This document shows, in pieces, positions 1-8,682 of a DNA stretch of 64,000 bases. The stretch is from Bog-159 sp049520215 (lineage in GTDB: Bacteria > Acidobacteriota > Terriglobia > Bryobacterales > Bryobacteraceae), in the NCBI GenBank assembly GCA_049520215.1, contig JBEKPZ010000013.1, positions 1-64,000 of the forward strand. The letters run 5' to 3'. The position numbers and the translations under genes are program-made. Position 1 is the stretch's first letter; each line of letters begins with the position of its first letter. The notes beneath the pieces are model-generated. The model saw nothing but the letters and a program-made list of their open reading frames with translations. It was not told the DNA's origin and did not search any database.

Positions 1-797
1 GATCCCCCTACATAAACGTCGCCAGACTTGTCGGTCGCCATCGCTGTTATGTTCAGGCCGCCGCCAAAGTACGTTCCGTAGGAGAGCGTAGGATCGATCA
101 CCAGTGGCTTGGACTTGTCGTATCCCGCCAGATCGAAGGCGATCTCGTTGGCGGCCCGCATCACGTAGCGGCCATCCACTTGTTTGCGCGTACCGGCGAC
201 ATCCTGGTACACCTTCGGGACGTGCAGCATCATGGGGCCCGCAGCGGTCTCGATGCGAATGTCCCCATCGGCTTCGAGCGCCAGTTTACTGGCTCCTTCA
301 AAACGCACGCGGATGCGCTGGGGATCGGCGCCGGGTTTCAGCAGAAAATCGTATTCGAGCTGATCCCGATTGCCGTACCATGCCACATCGATTCCGGGAT
401 AGGCCTCCCGGTACTCGACGCGGGCGTACGTGGGGAGATCGCGAATCCAGCGTTTGGGGTCCTGCCCGATCAGATAGTTGGTCTTGCCCGGCAGAGGTTC
501 GAACGCCTGGGACGCAGCCTGCGGGCGCACATCGGCCAACTGCATGCGGACAACGTCCGAGTGGCCGGGCGTCGCCGGCACTATCGTGGCGCCGGTGGCG
601 TTGAGCGTCAATCGATAGCCGTTCGCGTGGCCAATCCATTCGGCGGAGTGGTCCGCCGCTTGGCCTTTGTTCCGCTCGAAAGATAGCGGCGTGTGAGCCA
701 GAAATTTGGAAATCGCAGCGGATTGGGAGGCATCGCCTCCAAACAGAGCGCTGGCGCAGATCAGCCCTGCCGATGACAAAAGTGCAAACCGTCTCAT
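1..797 (-). CDS. Secreted SBBP-repeat protein, C-terminal part cut by window edge
   Basis: The minus strand is open from an ATG at 797 to the window edge (265 residues seen). Residues 1-20 form a signal peptide (MRRFALLSSAGLICASALFG). The next ~220 residues match the N-terminal domain common in front of SBBP beta-propellers: FERNKGQ near residue 45, NYLIGQDP and an LPTYARVEYREAYPGIDV stretch, and VIDPTLSYGTYFGG near 240. The visible end, KSGDVYVGG, is the first propeller blade motif. Such proteins are exported and may be surface or extracellular; their ligand is unknown. The remaining propeller lies outside the window. The start is supported by the signal peptide and a TATAAT box 83 bases upstream. 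Confidence 0.85.
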   Translation of the reverse strand, partial: MRRFALLSSAGLICASALFGGDASQSAAISKFLAHTPLSFERNKGQAADHSAEWIGHANGYRLTLNATGATIVPATPGHSDVVRMQLADVRPQAASQAFEPLPGKTNYLIGQDPKRWIRDLPTYARVEYREAYPGIDVAWYGNRDQLEYDFLLKPGADPQRIRVRFEGASKLALEADGDIRIETAAGPMMLHVPKVYQDVAGTRKQVDGRYVMRAANEIAFDLAGYDKSKPLVIDPTLSYGTYFGGGLNITAMATDKSGDVYVGG

Positions 798-879
798 GTG
801 CGTCCTCGGGAAAATCAACAGTTGGAACTCGGGTTGCGGCGAAGGTCGAGCCCGCTCCCGGTCCTGTCAACCGTCGTCC

Positions 880-885
880 ATTATA
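880..885 (-). promoter_or_regulatory. Likely -10 box for the SBBP gene
   Basis: A perfect TATAAT on the minus strand lies 83 bases before the ATG at 797, in the most AT-rich stretch of this gap. No convincing -35 hexamer is present at 16-18 bases. The call rests on one hexamer and position only. Confidence 0.35.
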
Positions 886-1022
886 TGCCTATTTAATGTA
901 AGCAGACCCGTTATTCTTAATCATTGACCGGAATCGTCGTTGGCTTGCATCGCCTTTCTTTGCACGTTGCCTCGGAATCGCATGGCTGCTGCCAGTCGCC
1001 GATTTGCGCAGATGAGGTTCCC

Positions 1023-1114
1023 CGGCCGATTGCCAGTCGGCGCGCAGGATGCCATCCTGCCCACGGAACAAGAGGCGGCCTGGGAGGCCGCCGCAGGCCA
1101 GGGGCCTGCCCCAC
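1023..1114. repeat. Hairpin-array intergenic repeat, copy a
   Basis: Four consecutive inverted repeats: CCGATTGCCAGTCGG, GCAGGATGCCATCCTGC, GGCGGCCTGGGAGGCCGCC and GCAGGCCAGGGGCCTGC, ending in CCCCAC. Arms of the same kind recur in other intergenic regions of this window. Apart from this repeat and the -10 box, the 335-base gap 798-1132 shows nothing else that can be supported. Confidence 0.85.
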
Positions 1115-1132
1115 AGGCTGAAATACAAGTCC

Positions 1133-3025
1133 TTAGCCCCGGATCAGACGGACTGCGTTCGACAGCGGGTTCCCCGCGGCAGCGGGCGCTCCAGCCGCCG
1201 CAGACTCCTCGTCCAAGGGCGGTTGCTCTCGCCCTTCTCCCGGCGCCAAAAACAAATTCGTCTGCACCCCGTGCTGTCGCGTATACAAATCGTAGTACCT
1301 GCCGTGCAAGCCATACAGCGATTCGTGCTGCCCGCGCTCCACGATGCGCCCGCCTTCCACCACCAGGATCTGGTCCGCCCGACGAATGGTCGACAGCCGG
1401 TGCGCGATCACGAACGTCGTGCGCCCTCGCATCAGGTACGATAGCCCCTCTTGAATCAGCGCTTCCGATTCCGAGTCCAGGCTGGACGTGGCTTCATCCA
1501 GAATCAGGATCGCGGGATCGGCCAGAATGGCCCGCGCGATCGACACCCGCTGCCTTTGTCCTCCCGATAGCTTGACGCCGCGCTCGCCCACCACGGTGTC
1601 GTAGCCCTTCTCGAACGACTCGGCAAATTCGTCCACGCGCGCAATGCGGCAGGCTTCGCGAATCTGCTTTTCGGTGGCGCTCGGGCGCGAAAAGCCCACG
1701 TTCTCGCGAATGGTGCCGTCGAACAGAAATGTGTCCTGCAGCACCACGCCAAGCTGCCTGCGGTAGGAATCCAGCCGGATCGTGGAAAGATCCACGCCGT
1801 CCACCAGGATGGTGCCTCCGCGGGGAGTGTAGAAGGCGGCAATGAGTCCGATAATCGTTGACTTGCCCGAGCCGGACGCCCCCACCAGCGCCGTCACCGT
1901 GTCCGGCGCCGAACGGAATGAGACATCGTGCAGCACCGTCTTGCCTTCGTCGTAGGAGAAGGTCACACGGTCGAAAACCACCTCGCCGCGGATGCGCCCG
2001 GCGCTCACTCGCCGTTTCGGGTCTTCATCTTCGGGCCGCTCGCGCATCACTTCGCGTGTGCGCTCCAGCCCGGCCAGCGCTTCGCTGATCTGCGTGCCGA
2101 TGCCCACGATTTGAAAAACCGGCCCGATCAGAAAAGCCAGAAACATGGTGAAGGTGAAGAATTGGCCCAGCGTCAGGGTGTGCGCCATCATCTGGCGCGC
2201 GCCCAAATACATGACCAGCGCGCCCAATATGCCCATCATCACCGTGGCGCCGAAGCTCATCAACGACGTGGACGTGAGGCTCTTCATCACATTGTCCAGC
2301 AGGCGCTGCACGCCGGCGGAGAACACTTCCGCCTCCGCCGCCTCGGCGTGATAGCCCTTCACCACCCGCACGCCGCCCAGCGATTCGGTGAGCCGTCCGG
2401 TGACTTCGGCGTTGATCTTCCCGCGCTCCCGGAAAATGGGACGCATCACGCCGAACGCTTTGCCCAGCGCCAGGCTGAAGACGACGATGGCGCACAGCGC
2501 CACGCCGGTCATCGGCGGGCTCAGCCGCAACAGCACGGCCAGCGCCAGCACGGCGGTCAGCAGTCCGCCCACGAATTCCACCAAGCCGGTGCCGATCAGG
2601 TTGCGCACACCTTCCACGTCGCTCATGATGCGCGAGACCAGCATGCCGCTTTTGTTGGAGTCGTAGTAGGAGACAGGCAGCCGTCCGACGTGCTCTTGCA
2701 CCTTGCGGCGCAGCTCGGCGATCAGGCGTTGCGCGGCTTTGGAAAGCAGTTGCGTCAGGCCGAAGGAAGTAATGCCCTGTATCAGGGTGGCCCCCACCAC
2801 GGCCAGGATCAAAGGCCGCAGCAGGTAGTAATGACGCTTGCCGATAATATCGTCCACCAGGTATTTGGTGGAGGCCGGCAGCACCAGTCCCGAAACGCGA
2901 TTGATGGCCATCAGCACCATGCCGAAAGCCAGCAGGCCACGGCGCGGCCGTACCAGTGCCCAGATGTCGGGCAGCAGCGCGCGCAGGCGTTCGGACTTGG
3001 GCAGCTTGGGCGGGTCTGAGGGCAC
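1133..3025 (-). CDS. ABC exporter, fused membrane and ATPase domains (MsbA-like)
   Basis: A 630-residue half-transporter. The type-1 exporter membrane domain covers about residues 28-325 and the ATPase domain 350-585. All ATPase motifs are intact: Walker A GASGSGKST (382-390), Q-loop Gln430, signature LSGGQ (486-490), Walker B ILILDE (506-511) and H-loop His542. Family members act as homodimers exporting lipids, drugs or peptides; the organisation is closest to MsbA or bacterial multidrug exporters, but the substrate cannot be read from sequence. The start is GTG at 3025. The C-terminal 40 residues are Ala/Pro/Glu-rich and lie outside the ATPase fold. The gene has no operon partner. Confidence 0.92.
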   Translation of the reverse strand: MPSDPPKLPKSERLRALLPDIWALVRPRRGLLAFGMVLMAINRVSGLVLPASTKYLVDDIIGKRHYYLLRPLILAVVGATLIQGITSFGLTQLLSKAAQRLIAELRRKVQEHVGRLPVSYYDSNKSGMLVSRIMSDVEGVRNLIGTGLVEFVGGLLTAVLALAVLLRLSPPMTGVALCAIVVFSLALGKAFGVMRPIFRERGKINAEVTGRLTESLGGVRVVKGYHAEAAEAEVFSAGVQRLLDNVMKSLTSTSLMSFGATVMMGILGALVMYLGARQMMAHTLTLGQFFTFTMFLAFLIGPVFQIVGIGTQISEALAGLERTREVMRERPEDEDPKRRVSAGRIRGEVVFDRVTFSYDEGKTVLHDVSFRSAPDTVTALVGASGSGKSTIIGLIAAFYTPRGGTILVDGVDLSTIRLDSYRRQLGVVLQDTFLFDGTIRENVGFSRPSATEKQIREACRIARVDEFAESFEKGYDTVVGERGVKLSGGQRQRVSIARAILADPAILILDEATSSLDSESEALIQEGLSYLMRGRTTFVIAHRLSTIRRADQILVVEGGRIVERGQHESLYGLHGRYYDLYTRQHGVQTNLFLAPGEGREQPPLDEESAAAGAPAAAGNPLSNAVRLIRG

Positions 3026-3175
3026 GTATCTATCAGTTTCGCACGTCCCGCTGGAGCAGGCTTACAGCAGAATGTGGGGCAGGCCCCCACCGTGCGGCAA
3101 GATCCGATAGTAAGAGAAAGCCCGCGCGCCGCGTCGGGCTAAGGCGGACACCACGTTTGGTGTCGGGCGGCAGGC

Positions 3176-3820
3176 CTAACCCGCGCGCGCCTGCAAGAAG
3201 CCCTCGATCTCGCCCACCTCGTCCGGACTGAGCCGAAACTCCGCTGCCCCGATGACGCCCTCTACCTGTTTGGCCGAGCGCATGCCGACGATGGCCGCCG
3301 TCACCGCCGGATTGCGCAGCGTCCAGGCGATGGCCACTTCGCCCGGCGTGCGACCGTGGCGCCGGCCGATCGCGCGCAGCAATTCTGCCAACTCCAGATT
3401 GCGGGTGAGCCGCGGCTCCTGGAAATGCGGCATGCGCCGGCGGTGATCGTCCGACGGCATGGCGGCGAGGCGTTCCCGCGTCATGGCACCCGACAGCAGG
3501 CCCGATTTCATGGGCGGAATACACGATCACGCCGATGCCATGCCGCTGGGTATACGGCAGAACGGCCTCGTCGATTTCAGGCGAAACGATCGAATAGGGC
3601 GGCTGCAACGAGGTGATGGGCGCGGTGGCTCGCGCGCGGCGCAGTTGGTCCACATTGAAATTGGATACTCGACAATCCCGCAGCAGGCTTTGCGCCGCTG
3701 TGGCGGGGGGCGTAGCGCGCCGCCAGAATGGGATGCACCTCGGTGGCGAAGTCCACCGCTCGATCCAGAGCAGGCCGTGCGCACAAAGCTGCCGCGCAGA
3801 TGGTGCGGGGAAGATGCAAT
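3176..3820 (-). pseudogene. Broken aldo/keto reductase copy fused to a cytochrome-like N-terminal piece
   Basis: Bases 3176-3670 are a near-identical second copy of the downstream two thirds of the intact reductase gene at 4339-5298. An extra G near 3512 (GGGCGGAATA against GGGCGAATA) shifts the frame. Similarity stops abruptly near 3670. Beyond it the minus strand reads FATEVHPILAARYAPRHSG (starting around 3820), which resembles the haem-binding start of planctomycete-type cytochrome/PSD1 proteins, where RCAPCHSG is expected. Both haem cysteines are replaced by Tyr and Arg. Two dead gene pieces are therefore joined here. The cytochrome assignment is by motif memory; the duplication is directly visible. 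Confidence 0.8.
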
Positions 3821-3864
3821 GTAATGAGTGCCGGTCCACAATTATACAGCGACGCGGGGCGGCG

Positions 3865-4173
3865 TTACCGGGCGGCCGTTTCCCGCCGCTCGAGCCACCG
3901 GCGAAGAGACTCCTGCGTCTCACCAGATCGGCGGCCCGCCAGGAGGCTCTCCACGCTGATATCTTCATCCAGTTCCGGCCAGTGGATCCCCTCGCCGCCT
4001 GCGATGAGACGCCAGTTGGCGCGCTCCCCTGCGGTCCCGTGTGCCAGGCGCGGGAACCATGCGAGCGGCGCCGTGATCGTCCTGCCATCCGCGAGGTCCA
4101 CAACCAGCGCATCATCGCTGACACTTACACTCTGTGCGAATGCTTCCCTGAGTTCAGGCCCCAAAGTACTCAT
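3865..4173 (-). CDS. DUF2442 family small protein
   Basis: A 102-residue protein with the DUF2442 pattern: a strand-rich N-terminal half with the phrase DDALVVDLADGRTITAPLAWFPRL, then GIHWPELDEDISVESLLAG. DUF2442 genes usually sit directly behind DUF4160 genes, a pairing often listed as a possible toxin-antitoxin module, although biochemical proof is thin. Here the upstream DUF4160 gene survives only as a 3' fragment overlapping this start by 20 bases. If the pair is functional elsewhere, this copy is likely an orphan. Confidence 0.75.
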   Translation of the reverse strand: MSTLGPELREAFAQSVSVSDDALVVDLADGRTITAPLAWFPRLAHGTAGERANWRLIAGGEGIHWPELDEDISVESLLAGRRSGETQESLRRWLERRETAAR

Positions 4174-4240
4174 GCCATGCCCTCAACAAAAAGTCCGCGT
4201 TTTCCGCGACCAGTCTTTCGATGCGTCCGATTTCCACCCC
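4154..4240 (-). pseudogene. DUF4160 3' fragment cut by a hairpin-array repeat
   Basis: Only about 28 residues remain, reading IGRIERLVAENADFLLRAW then HEYFGA and stop. This matches the C-terminal helix of DUF4160 proteins. Immediately upstream, at 4244, the hairpin-array repeat begins, so the first half of the gene is missing. The overlap with the following DUF2442 start is the normal arrangement for the pair. Confidence 0.6.
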
Positions 4241-4243
4241 TTG

Positions 4244-4323
4244 GTGGGGCAGACCATCGCACTTTGTGGTCTGCCGCCTGCGGGGAGCGTTGGCAGGCGA
4301 CATAAAATGATCGCCTGCCCCAC
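4244..4323. repeat. Hairpin-array intergenic repeat, copy c
   Basis: Starts GTGGGG and ends CCCCAC, forming an outer stem. Inside are GCAGACC...GGTCTGC and GGCAGGCGA...TCGCCTGCC pairings. It replaces the 5' part of the DUF4160 gene. Confidence 0.8.
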
Positions 4324-4338
4324 TGCCGTTAAGCACCC

Positions 4339-5298
4339 CTAAACCGCCCCTGCCTGCAAGAAGCCCTCGATCTCGCCCACCTCTTCCGGACTGAGCCGAA
4401 ACTCCGCTGCGCCGATGACGCCCTCCACCTGTTTGGCCGAGCGCATGCCGACGATGGCCGCCGTCACCGCCGGATTGCGCAGCGTCCAGGCGATGGCCAC
4501 TTCGCCCGGTGTGCGGCCGTGGCGCCGGCCGATCGCGCGCAGCAATTCGGCCAACTCCAGATTGCGGGTGAGCCGCGGTTCCTGGAAATGCGGCATGCGC
4601 CGGCGGTGGTCGTCCGACGGCATGGCGGCGACGCGTTCGCGCGTCATGGCGCCCGACAGCAGGCCCGATTTCATGGGCGAATACACGATCACGCCGATGC
4701 CATGCCGCTGGGTATACGGCAGAACGGCCTCCTCGATTTCAGGCGAAACGATCGAATAGGGCGGCTGCAACGAGGTGATGGGTGCGATGGCTCGCGCGCG
4801 GCGCAGTTGGTCCACATTGAAATTGGATACGCCGATCCAGCGCACTATGCCCTCGCGCTGCAATTGCGCCATGGCCGTCCAGCCTTCCTCGATATCTTCT
4901 TCCGGCTCGGGCCAGTGAATCTGATACAGGTCGATCGAGTCCAACTGAAGACGGCGAAGGCTGGCTTCCACTTCGCGGCGGATGGAGTCCGCCTTGAGGC
5001 TCTTGCCAATCTCGCGGCGCTCGTTCCACACGCGTTCGCACTTGGTGAAGACCAGCGGTTTGCGGGAGCGGCCCTTAAGCGCGCGGGCCACCACTTCTTC
5101 GGAATGGCCCAGGCCGTAGACCGCGGCCGTGTCGATCCAGTTCAGCCCCGCGTCCAGCGCGGCGTGGATGGCCGCCACGGATTCGTCGTCGTCCTGCGGT
5201 CCCCAGGCGAACGCCCAACCGCCGCCGCCCATGGCCCAAGCGCCGATGCCGATGGGCGTGAGGTGCATGTCGCTGTTGCCTAATTGCTTGGTTTGCAT
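4339..5298 (-). CDS. Aldo/keto reductase
   Basis: A 319-residue TIM-barrel oxidoreductase of the AKR superfamily using NADPH to reduce aldehydes or ketones. The catalytic tetrad is visible: Asp56 and Tyr61 (IDTAAVYG), Lys86 (FTK) and His128 (QIHWP). The NADP-binding end carries GVSNFNVDQL and the C-terminal RNPAVTAAIVGMRSAKQVEG segment. The substrate is not predictable. A truncated, frameshifted duplicate lies 1.1 kb downstream at 3176-3670, so this region underwent a recent duplication. The ATG at 5298 places the conserved KQLGNSD start at residue 4. Confidence 0.92.
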   Translation of the reverse strand: MQTKQLGNSDMHLTPIGIGAWAMGGGGWAFAWGPQDDDESVAAIHAALDAGLNWIDTAAVYGLGHSEEVVARALKGRSRKPLVFTKCERVWNERREIGKSLKADSIRREVEASLRRLQLDSIDLYQIHWPEPEEDIEEGWTAMAQLQREGIVRWIGVSNFNVDQLRRARAIAPITSLQPPYSIVSPEIEEAVLPYTQRHGIGVIVYSPMKSGLLSGAMTRERVAAMPSDDHRRRMPHFQEPRLTRNLELAELLRAIGRRHGRTPGEVAIAWTLRNPAVTAAIVGMRSAKQVEGVIGAAEFRLSPEEVGEIEGFLQAGAV

Positions 5299-5344
5299 AT
5301 CCGCTATTTATGATAGCCGAGGAAGGCGGGTCTGGAGACCAACT

Positions 5345-5442
5345 GTGGGGCAGGTTGGCAACAGTTGGCAACCTGCAGGCCGATTGTTAATCGGCCCCGA
5401 GCGGGTCTGGAGACCCGCTGCAGGCGTGGACGCCCGCCCCAC
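5345..5442. repeat. Hairpin-array intergenic repeat, copy d (complete)
   Basis: A complete 98-base copy bounded by GTGGGG and CCCCAC. Arms in order: GCAGGTTG...CAACCTGC, GGCCGATTGTTAATCGGCC, AGCGGGTCTGGAGACCCGCT and GGCGTGGACGCC. The outer 6-bp stem would close four hairpins into a cloverleaf-like fold. Confidence 0.9.
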
Positions 5443-5446
5443 AGCA

Positions 5447-8400
5447 CTACTGGATCGTGATGGAAACTGCGGACTGTGTGGATAGGCCACCGATGGTCGC
5501 CAGTACCGGGGCATCGCCGCTGGGCAGACTACTCGGCACCGTCACGTTGAACTGATAGAGTCCCGACCCGGTCAGCCCGGCGAACTGGACCGCCGCCGCG
5601 ACACCGCCGATGCTGATCTGAACGGAATTCGCTGGCAGCGAGGCTTCGGCGGTAACCAATTGATCGGTCGGGGTTGCCGGACTGGTGGGGCCGAATCCGG
5701 TCCCGTACAGCAGGACGACCTCTCCCGGCTGGGCTGGCGTGGTGGTCACTCCGGCGATCAGACCGGAAGCGCCCAGCAAGCTGTAGTCGGAATGTTCCGC
5801 CGCCACATACTTGCCATTATCAAAGGTGAAGAACGCCGGCGCATACGGCTGCTTCTGCGCCGTGAAGCTATTGCTCGTCTGACCGGCCGCGGTTACTTGG
5901 ATCTGGACGTTGCCGGTGGTTGCATCGTCTGGAGCCAGGACGTTGATTTGCGTGGCGCTGATGTACTCCACGTAGGCGGGTTTGCCGTCGATCGAGACCG
6001 ACACCTGATCGAGCGAGGCCGGCAGCGCCCCATTGACGAAGTCGCTGGCGCCCCAGATTTGGGTACTCGCGGACAGGTTCGTGCCAAAGATGGAGACCCA
6101 GGTGGCCGATGCGAAACCGGCGCCGAAGCTTGCTCCGTTCACCACGCCGGTGATGACGCCGGCAGGCTGCGCGACCCCGACGACGAGCGTCAGGGAGACA
6201 GACACCGGACTGCCGGACGCCCCGGCCGCGGCGATCTGCACGTTGCCGTTATAGCTTCCGACCGCCAGGCTGGCCGGGTTTACGGAGACCGATAGCTTAG
6301 CGGTCGCGCTTGCGGTCGCGGTGCCGGACGCGGCGGACAGGGTGGCCCACGACACGCTGGAGGAGGCAATCCAGGAAAGCGTGCCCGAGCCAGTGTTGGC
6401 GATGGATATCGTTTGTGCGGTCGGCGTTGTGCCGCCCGGCGCGTAGTTGAAAGTGAGCGTCTGCGGCGTTACCGCCAACGTCGCCCCGGACACCGCCGCC
6501 ACGGTTAGAGTGACGTTAGCAATCAGGGGGCTGTTGGACGTACCCGAGGGTGTGATCAGAACGGTGGCGGTGTAAGTCCCAGCGGTCAGGGACGCGGGCG
6601 AGACAGACACGGAAAGAGTCGAAGGCAGGGTGCCCGACGCCGGCGACAGACTCAGCCAGGACTCGCTTACGGTTGCGCTCCAGGTGACCGTTGCACTTCC
6701 GTTGTTGGCGAGCTGAATGGACTGCGCCGCGGGAACGTCGCCACCCAGCGTGTAGGCGAATTGCAGGCTCGCTGGGGAGGCGGCGAGGGGCGACGCCATG
6801 ATGGTGATGGCATCGGTCCCCGGCGTCGCGTTCACTTGCATAGTGATTAGACCGGTGAGCGTCGCGGGCAGCGCCGCGGAAATCGCCGCATTCGTCCATG
6901 ACGATACTTGCAGGGCCGTTTGCGTGCTGGAACCCACCGGAATCGCCAATACCTGGCAACTGGTGCATTGGGAGCCAAAGTCGTTGCCGGTGAGGGTGAT
7001 GGTGGAACCCGAAGTGACTGTCCATCCGGGGCCGCCATGGGGGGTCACGTCATAAATGGCGGTATCGAGCTTACAGCGCGGCGATGAGAAGTAGCCCAGA
7101 GCTTCGGCGAGCGTGCCACAGTTGATGGTACTCAGCGATGTACTGGTCGCCTGGTAATCGCCCGTTCCGCTGACGAAGTCGGTGTAGTACACGATATCGG
7201 TATCGCCGCCCGGAGTCAACGCCACGGATCCCCATACGACGGAGGTCAAATCCGTAACATAGCTGCCGCTCTGGTTCTCCATGGCGAAGAATATGCCGCC
7301 GTCGATGGATAACCAGGGATCGTTGGCGGCCGTTACGCCGATGGACTGCCAGTTCGAATTGCCCGCCAGAAAGGAACGCACGATCTCGCCGGTTTCCTGG
7401 GTCTCGGTGGTAACGTTGGCAATTCCCGCGGCATTGCAGTCGAATGTGAAGACCGTGTTGGTGAAAACGGATGGGTCCACGTGGCAGTAGGGGACAACCT
7501 GGGTCGGGTAGGTGTTCGGCGGTAAGGCAAAGCCCAGCGCGGCGCTGGTCTCCGAGACGAGCCCATCGCTTGCGTTGTTCAGTTGGGTGGTTGCCGACAA
7601 GCTTGCCAGGTAAGGGCCGGCGTCGCCCACAATGGCCAGCGCGTTCACTCCGCGGAGATCGTCGCCGCGCTGGTTCCAGGTGGCCAGGTTCCATAAGAAG
7701 GAACTGCCCGGGATCAACTCGGCGTCCTGTGTTCCGGACAAGGCTGAAAGGGTGATGGCATAATTGCCGGCCACGAACGACCCGAAATTCGGCGTGGCAA
7801 TCAAGATCAGGTCGCGCACCAATGGGGTAACGGGTGGCGTGGCTGTCCCGGTGTCTTGCAGTCCTGCCAGGTAGGCCCTGGCGATCAGGCCGCCCATGCT
7901 GAACGCTACCAGATCGATCTGGGGCACCTGGTCGCCATTGTCGTATGTGATGGAATTCAGGTAGGTTCCCAGGTCGTTGCCTAACACTTCAATGGTTTGG
8001 TTTGGATCCACAAGGCAGTTATCGAAGAGATACACGACGGGAACGCCGTCGGACACCAGATACTGGGCAAGATTCCCAAAGGTATCCGCCGAACTAGTAG
8101 ATACATTGCAAGCGCCGGTGAAGCCGGTCTCCCATCCATTCAGCAGCACCACGGGTGGCCGCGTGGCGCTTGAGGGCACCGTTGTCCTGGGCTTCACGAC
8201 GACCGCCAAGGTGGTGACGCGCTCCTCACCCGCAACGCTGGTGGCGGAGAGCTTCGCTGTGTATTCGCCGGGGCTGATGCGGAGCGACGCCGCCAGTAGT
8301 ACCCGGTCGCGGGCGCGATTCGGCCCCACTACCAGGGCACTCGATGGCGCGCCGTCGATTTCCGCACGCAGACTCTTGGCTTTCAGCAGGAAGTCGAGCG

Positions 8401-8566
8401 TTTCGGGCTGCACGGCGATTTGTACGGATTCGCCCACACGCACCTCGTAGCGGGCTTGCTGTACGGTTAGGGGTTGAACGGTCGCGGCCGGGCACAGGGC
8501 TCGGCATAGCAGCAGCGCGGCGGCCCCAACTGCGGCACGGAGGCAAGTTTTTGGAGTGGCGTCCAA
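5447..8566 (-). CDS. Secreted lipase-like alpha/beta hydrolase with BACON-like and TIGR03437 domains
   Basis: A 1039-residue exported protein with a TTG start and a signal peptide over residues 1-28. Residues ~125-400 resemble an LCAT/PGAP1-type lipase: VVLLNGWETGF (oxyanion region) and the nucleophile elbow AFSMGG (near residue 223). Residues ~590-790 hold two BACON-like Ig repeats (SPASLQF...AAQSIQL and TPQTLTF...TAQTISI). The last ~230 residues are the TIGR03437 domain (GVVNGASF, SIFGTNL, TQINVLAP, LYGTGFGP, GLYQFNV), which is abundant in Solibacter-type secreted proteins and of unknown role. Likely acts outside the cytoplasm on lipids or esters. The upstream gene 8683-11943 is divergent. 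Confidence 0.82.
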   Translation of the reverse strand: MDATPKTCLRAAVGAAALLLCRALCPAATVQPLTVQQARYEVRVGESVQIAVQPETLDFLLKAKSLRAEIDGAPSSALVVGPNRARDRVLLAASLRISPGEYTAKLSATSVAGEERVTTLAVVVKPRTTVPSSATRPPVVLLNGWETGFTGACNVSTSSADTFGNLAQYLVSDGVPVVYLFDNCLVDPNQTIEVLGNDLGTYLNSITYDNGDQVPQIDLVAFSMGGLIARAYLAGLQDTGTATPPVTPLVRDLILIATPNFGSFVAGNYAITLSALSGTQDAELIPGSSFLWNLATWNQRGDDLRGVNALAIVGDAGPYLASLSATTQLNNASDGLVSETSAALGFALPPNTYPTQVVPYCHVDPSVFTNTVFTFDCNAAGIANVTTETQETGEIVRSFLAGNSNWQSIGVTAANDPWLSIDGGIFFAMENQSGSYVTDLTSVVWGSVALTPGGDTDIVYYTDFVSGTGDYQATSTSLSTINCGTLAEALGYFSSPRCKLDTAIYDVTPHGGPGWTVTSGSTITLTGNDFGSQCTSCQVLAIPVGSSTQTALQVSSWTNAAISAALPATLTGLITMQVNATPGTDAITIMASPLAASPASLQFAYTLGGDVPAAQSIQLANNGSATVTWSATVSESWLSLSPASGTLPSTLSVSVSPASLTAGTYTATVLITPSGTSNSPLIANVTLTVAAVSGATLAVTPQTLTFNYAPGGTTPTAQTISIANTGSGTLSWIASSSVSWATLSAASGTATASATAKLSVSVNPASLAVGSYNGNVQIAAAGASGSPVSVSLTLVVGVAQPAGVITGVVNGASFGAGFASATWVSIFGTNLSASTQIWGASDFVNGALPASLDQVSVSIDGKPAYVEYISATQINVLAPDDATTGNVQIQVTAAGQTSNSFTAQKQPYAPAFFTFDNGKYVAAEHSDYSLLGASGLIAGVTTTPAQPGEVVLLYGTGFGPTSPATPTDQLVTAEASLPANSVQISIGGVAAAVQFAGLTGSGLYQFNVTVPSSLPSGDAPVLATIGGLSTQSAVSITIQ

Positions 8567-8608
8567 GAGGTTAAGACGAACGGAGGGACCAAAACGCGCA
8601 GGCGAAGA

Positions 8609-8649
8609 GCGGGGCTGAGAGCCCCGCGCAGGCCACGGGCCTGCCCCAC
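8609..8649. repeat. Hairpin-array intergenic repeat, partial copy e
   Basis: Two arms only: GCGGGGCTGAGAGCCCCGC and GCAGGCCACGGGCCTGC, ending CCCCAC. It lies between the divergent lipase-like and tricorn-like genes, so any promoters must flank or include it. Confidence 0.75.
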
Positions 8650-8682
8650 TTGAATGTATATACTCTTGCGATACTAGAGCTT

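Noticed and set aside
1928..3019. 363-codon plus-strand frame over the ABC exporter
   Set aside because: Low-complexity His/Gln composition; shadow of the exporter gene.
5345..5442. CRISPR-like appearance of repeated short palindromes
   Set aside because: Palindromes are adjacent and differ from each other; there are no equal-length repeats separated by unique spacers and no cas genes.
8650..8682. TTG start at 8650 for the tricorn-like gene
   Set aside because: It adds 11 residues before a clear signal peptide starting at the ATG 8683.
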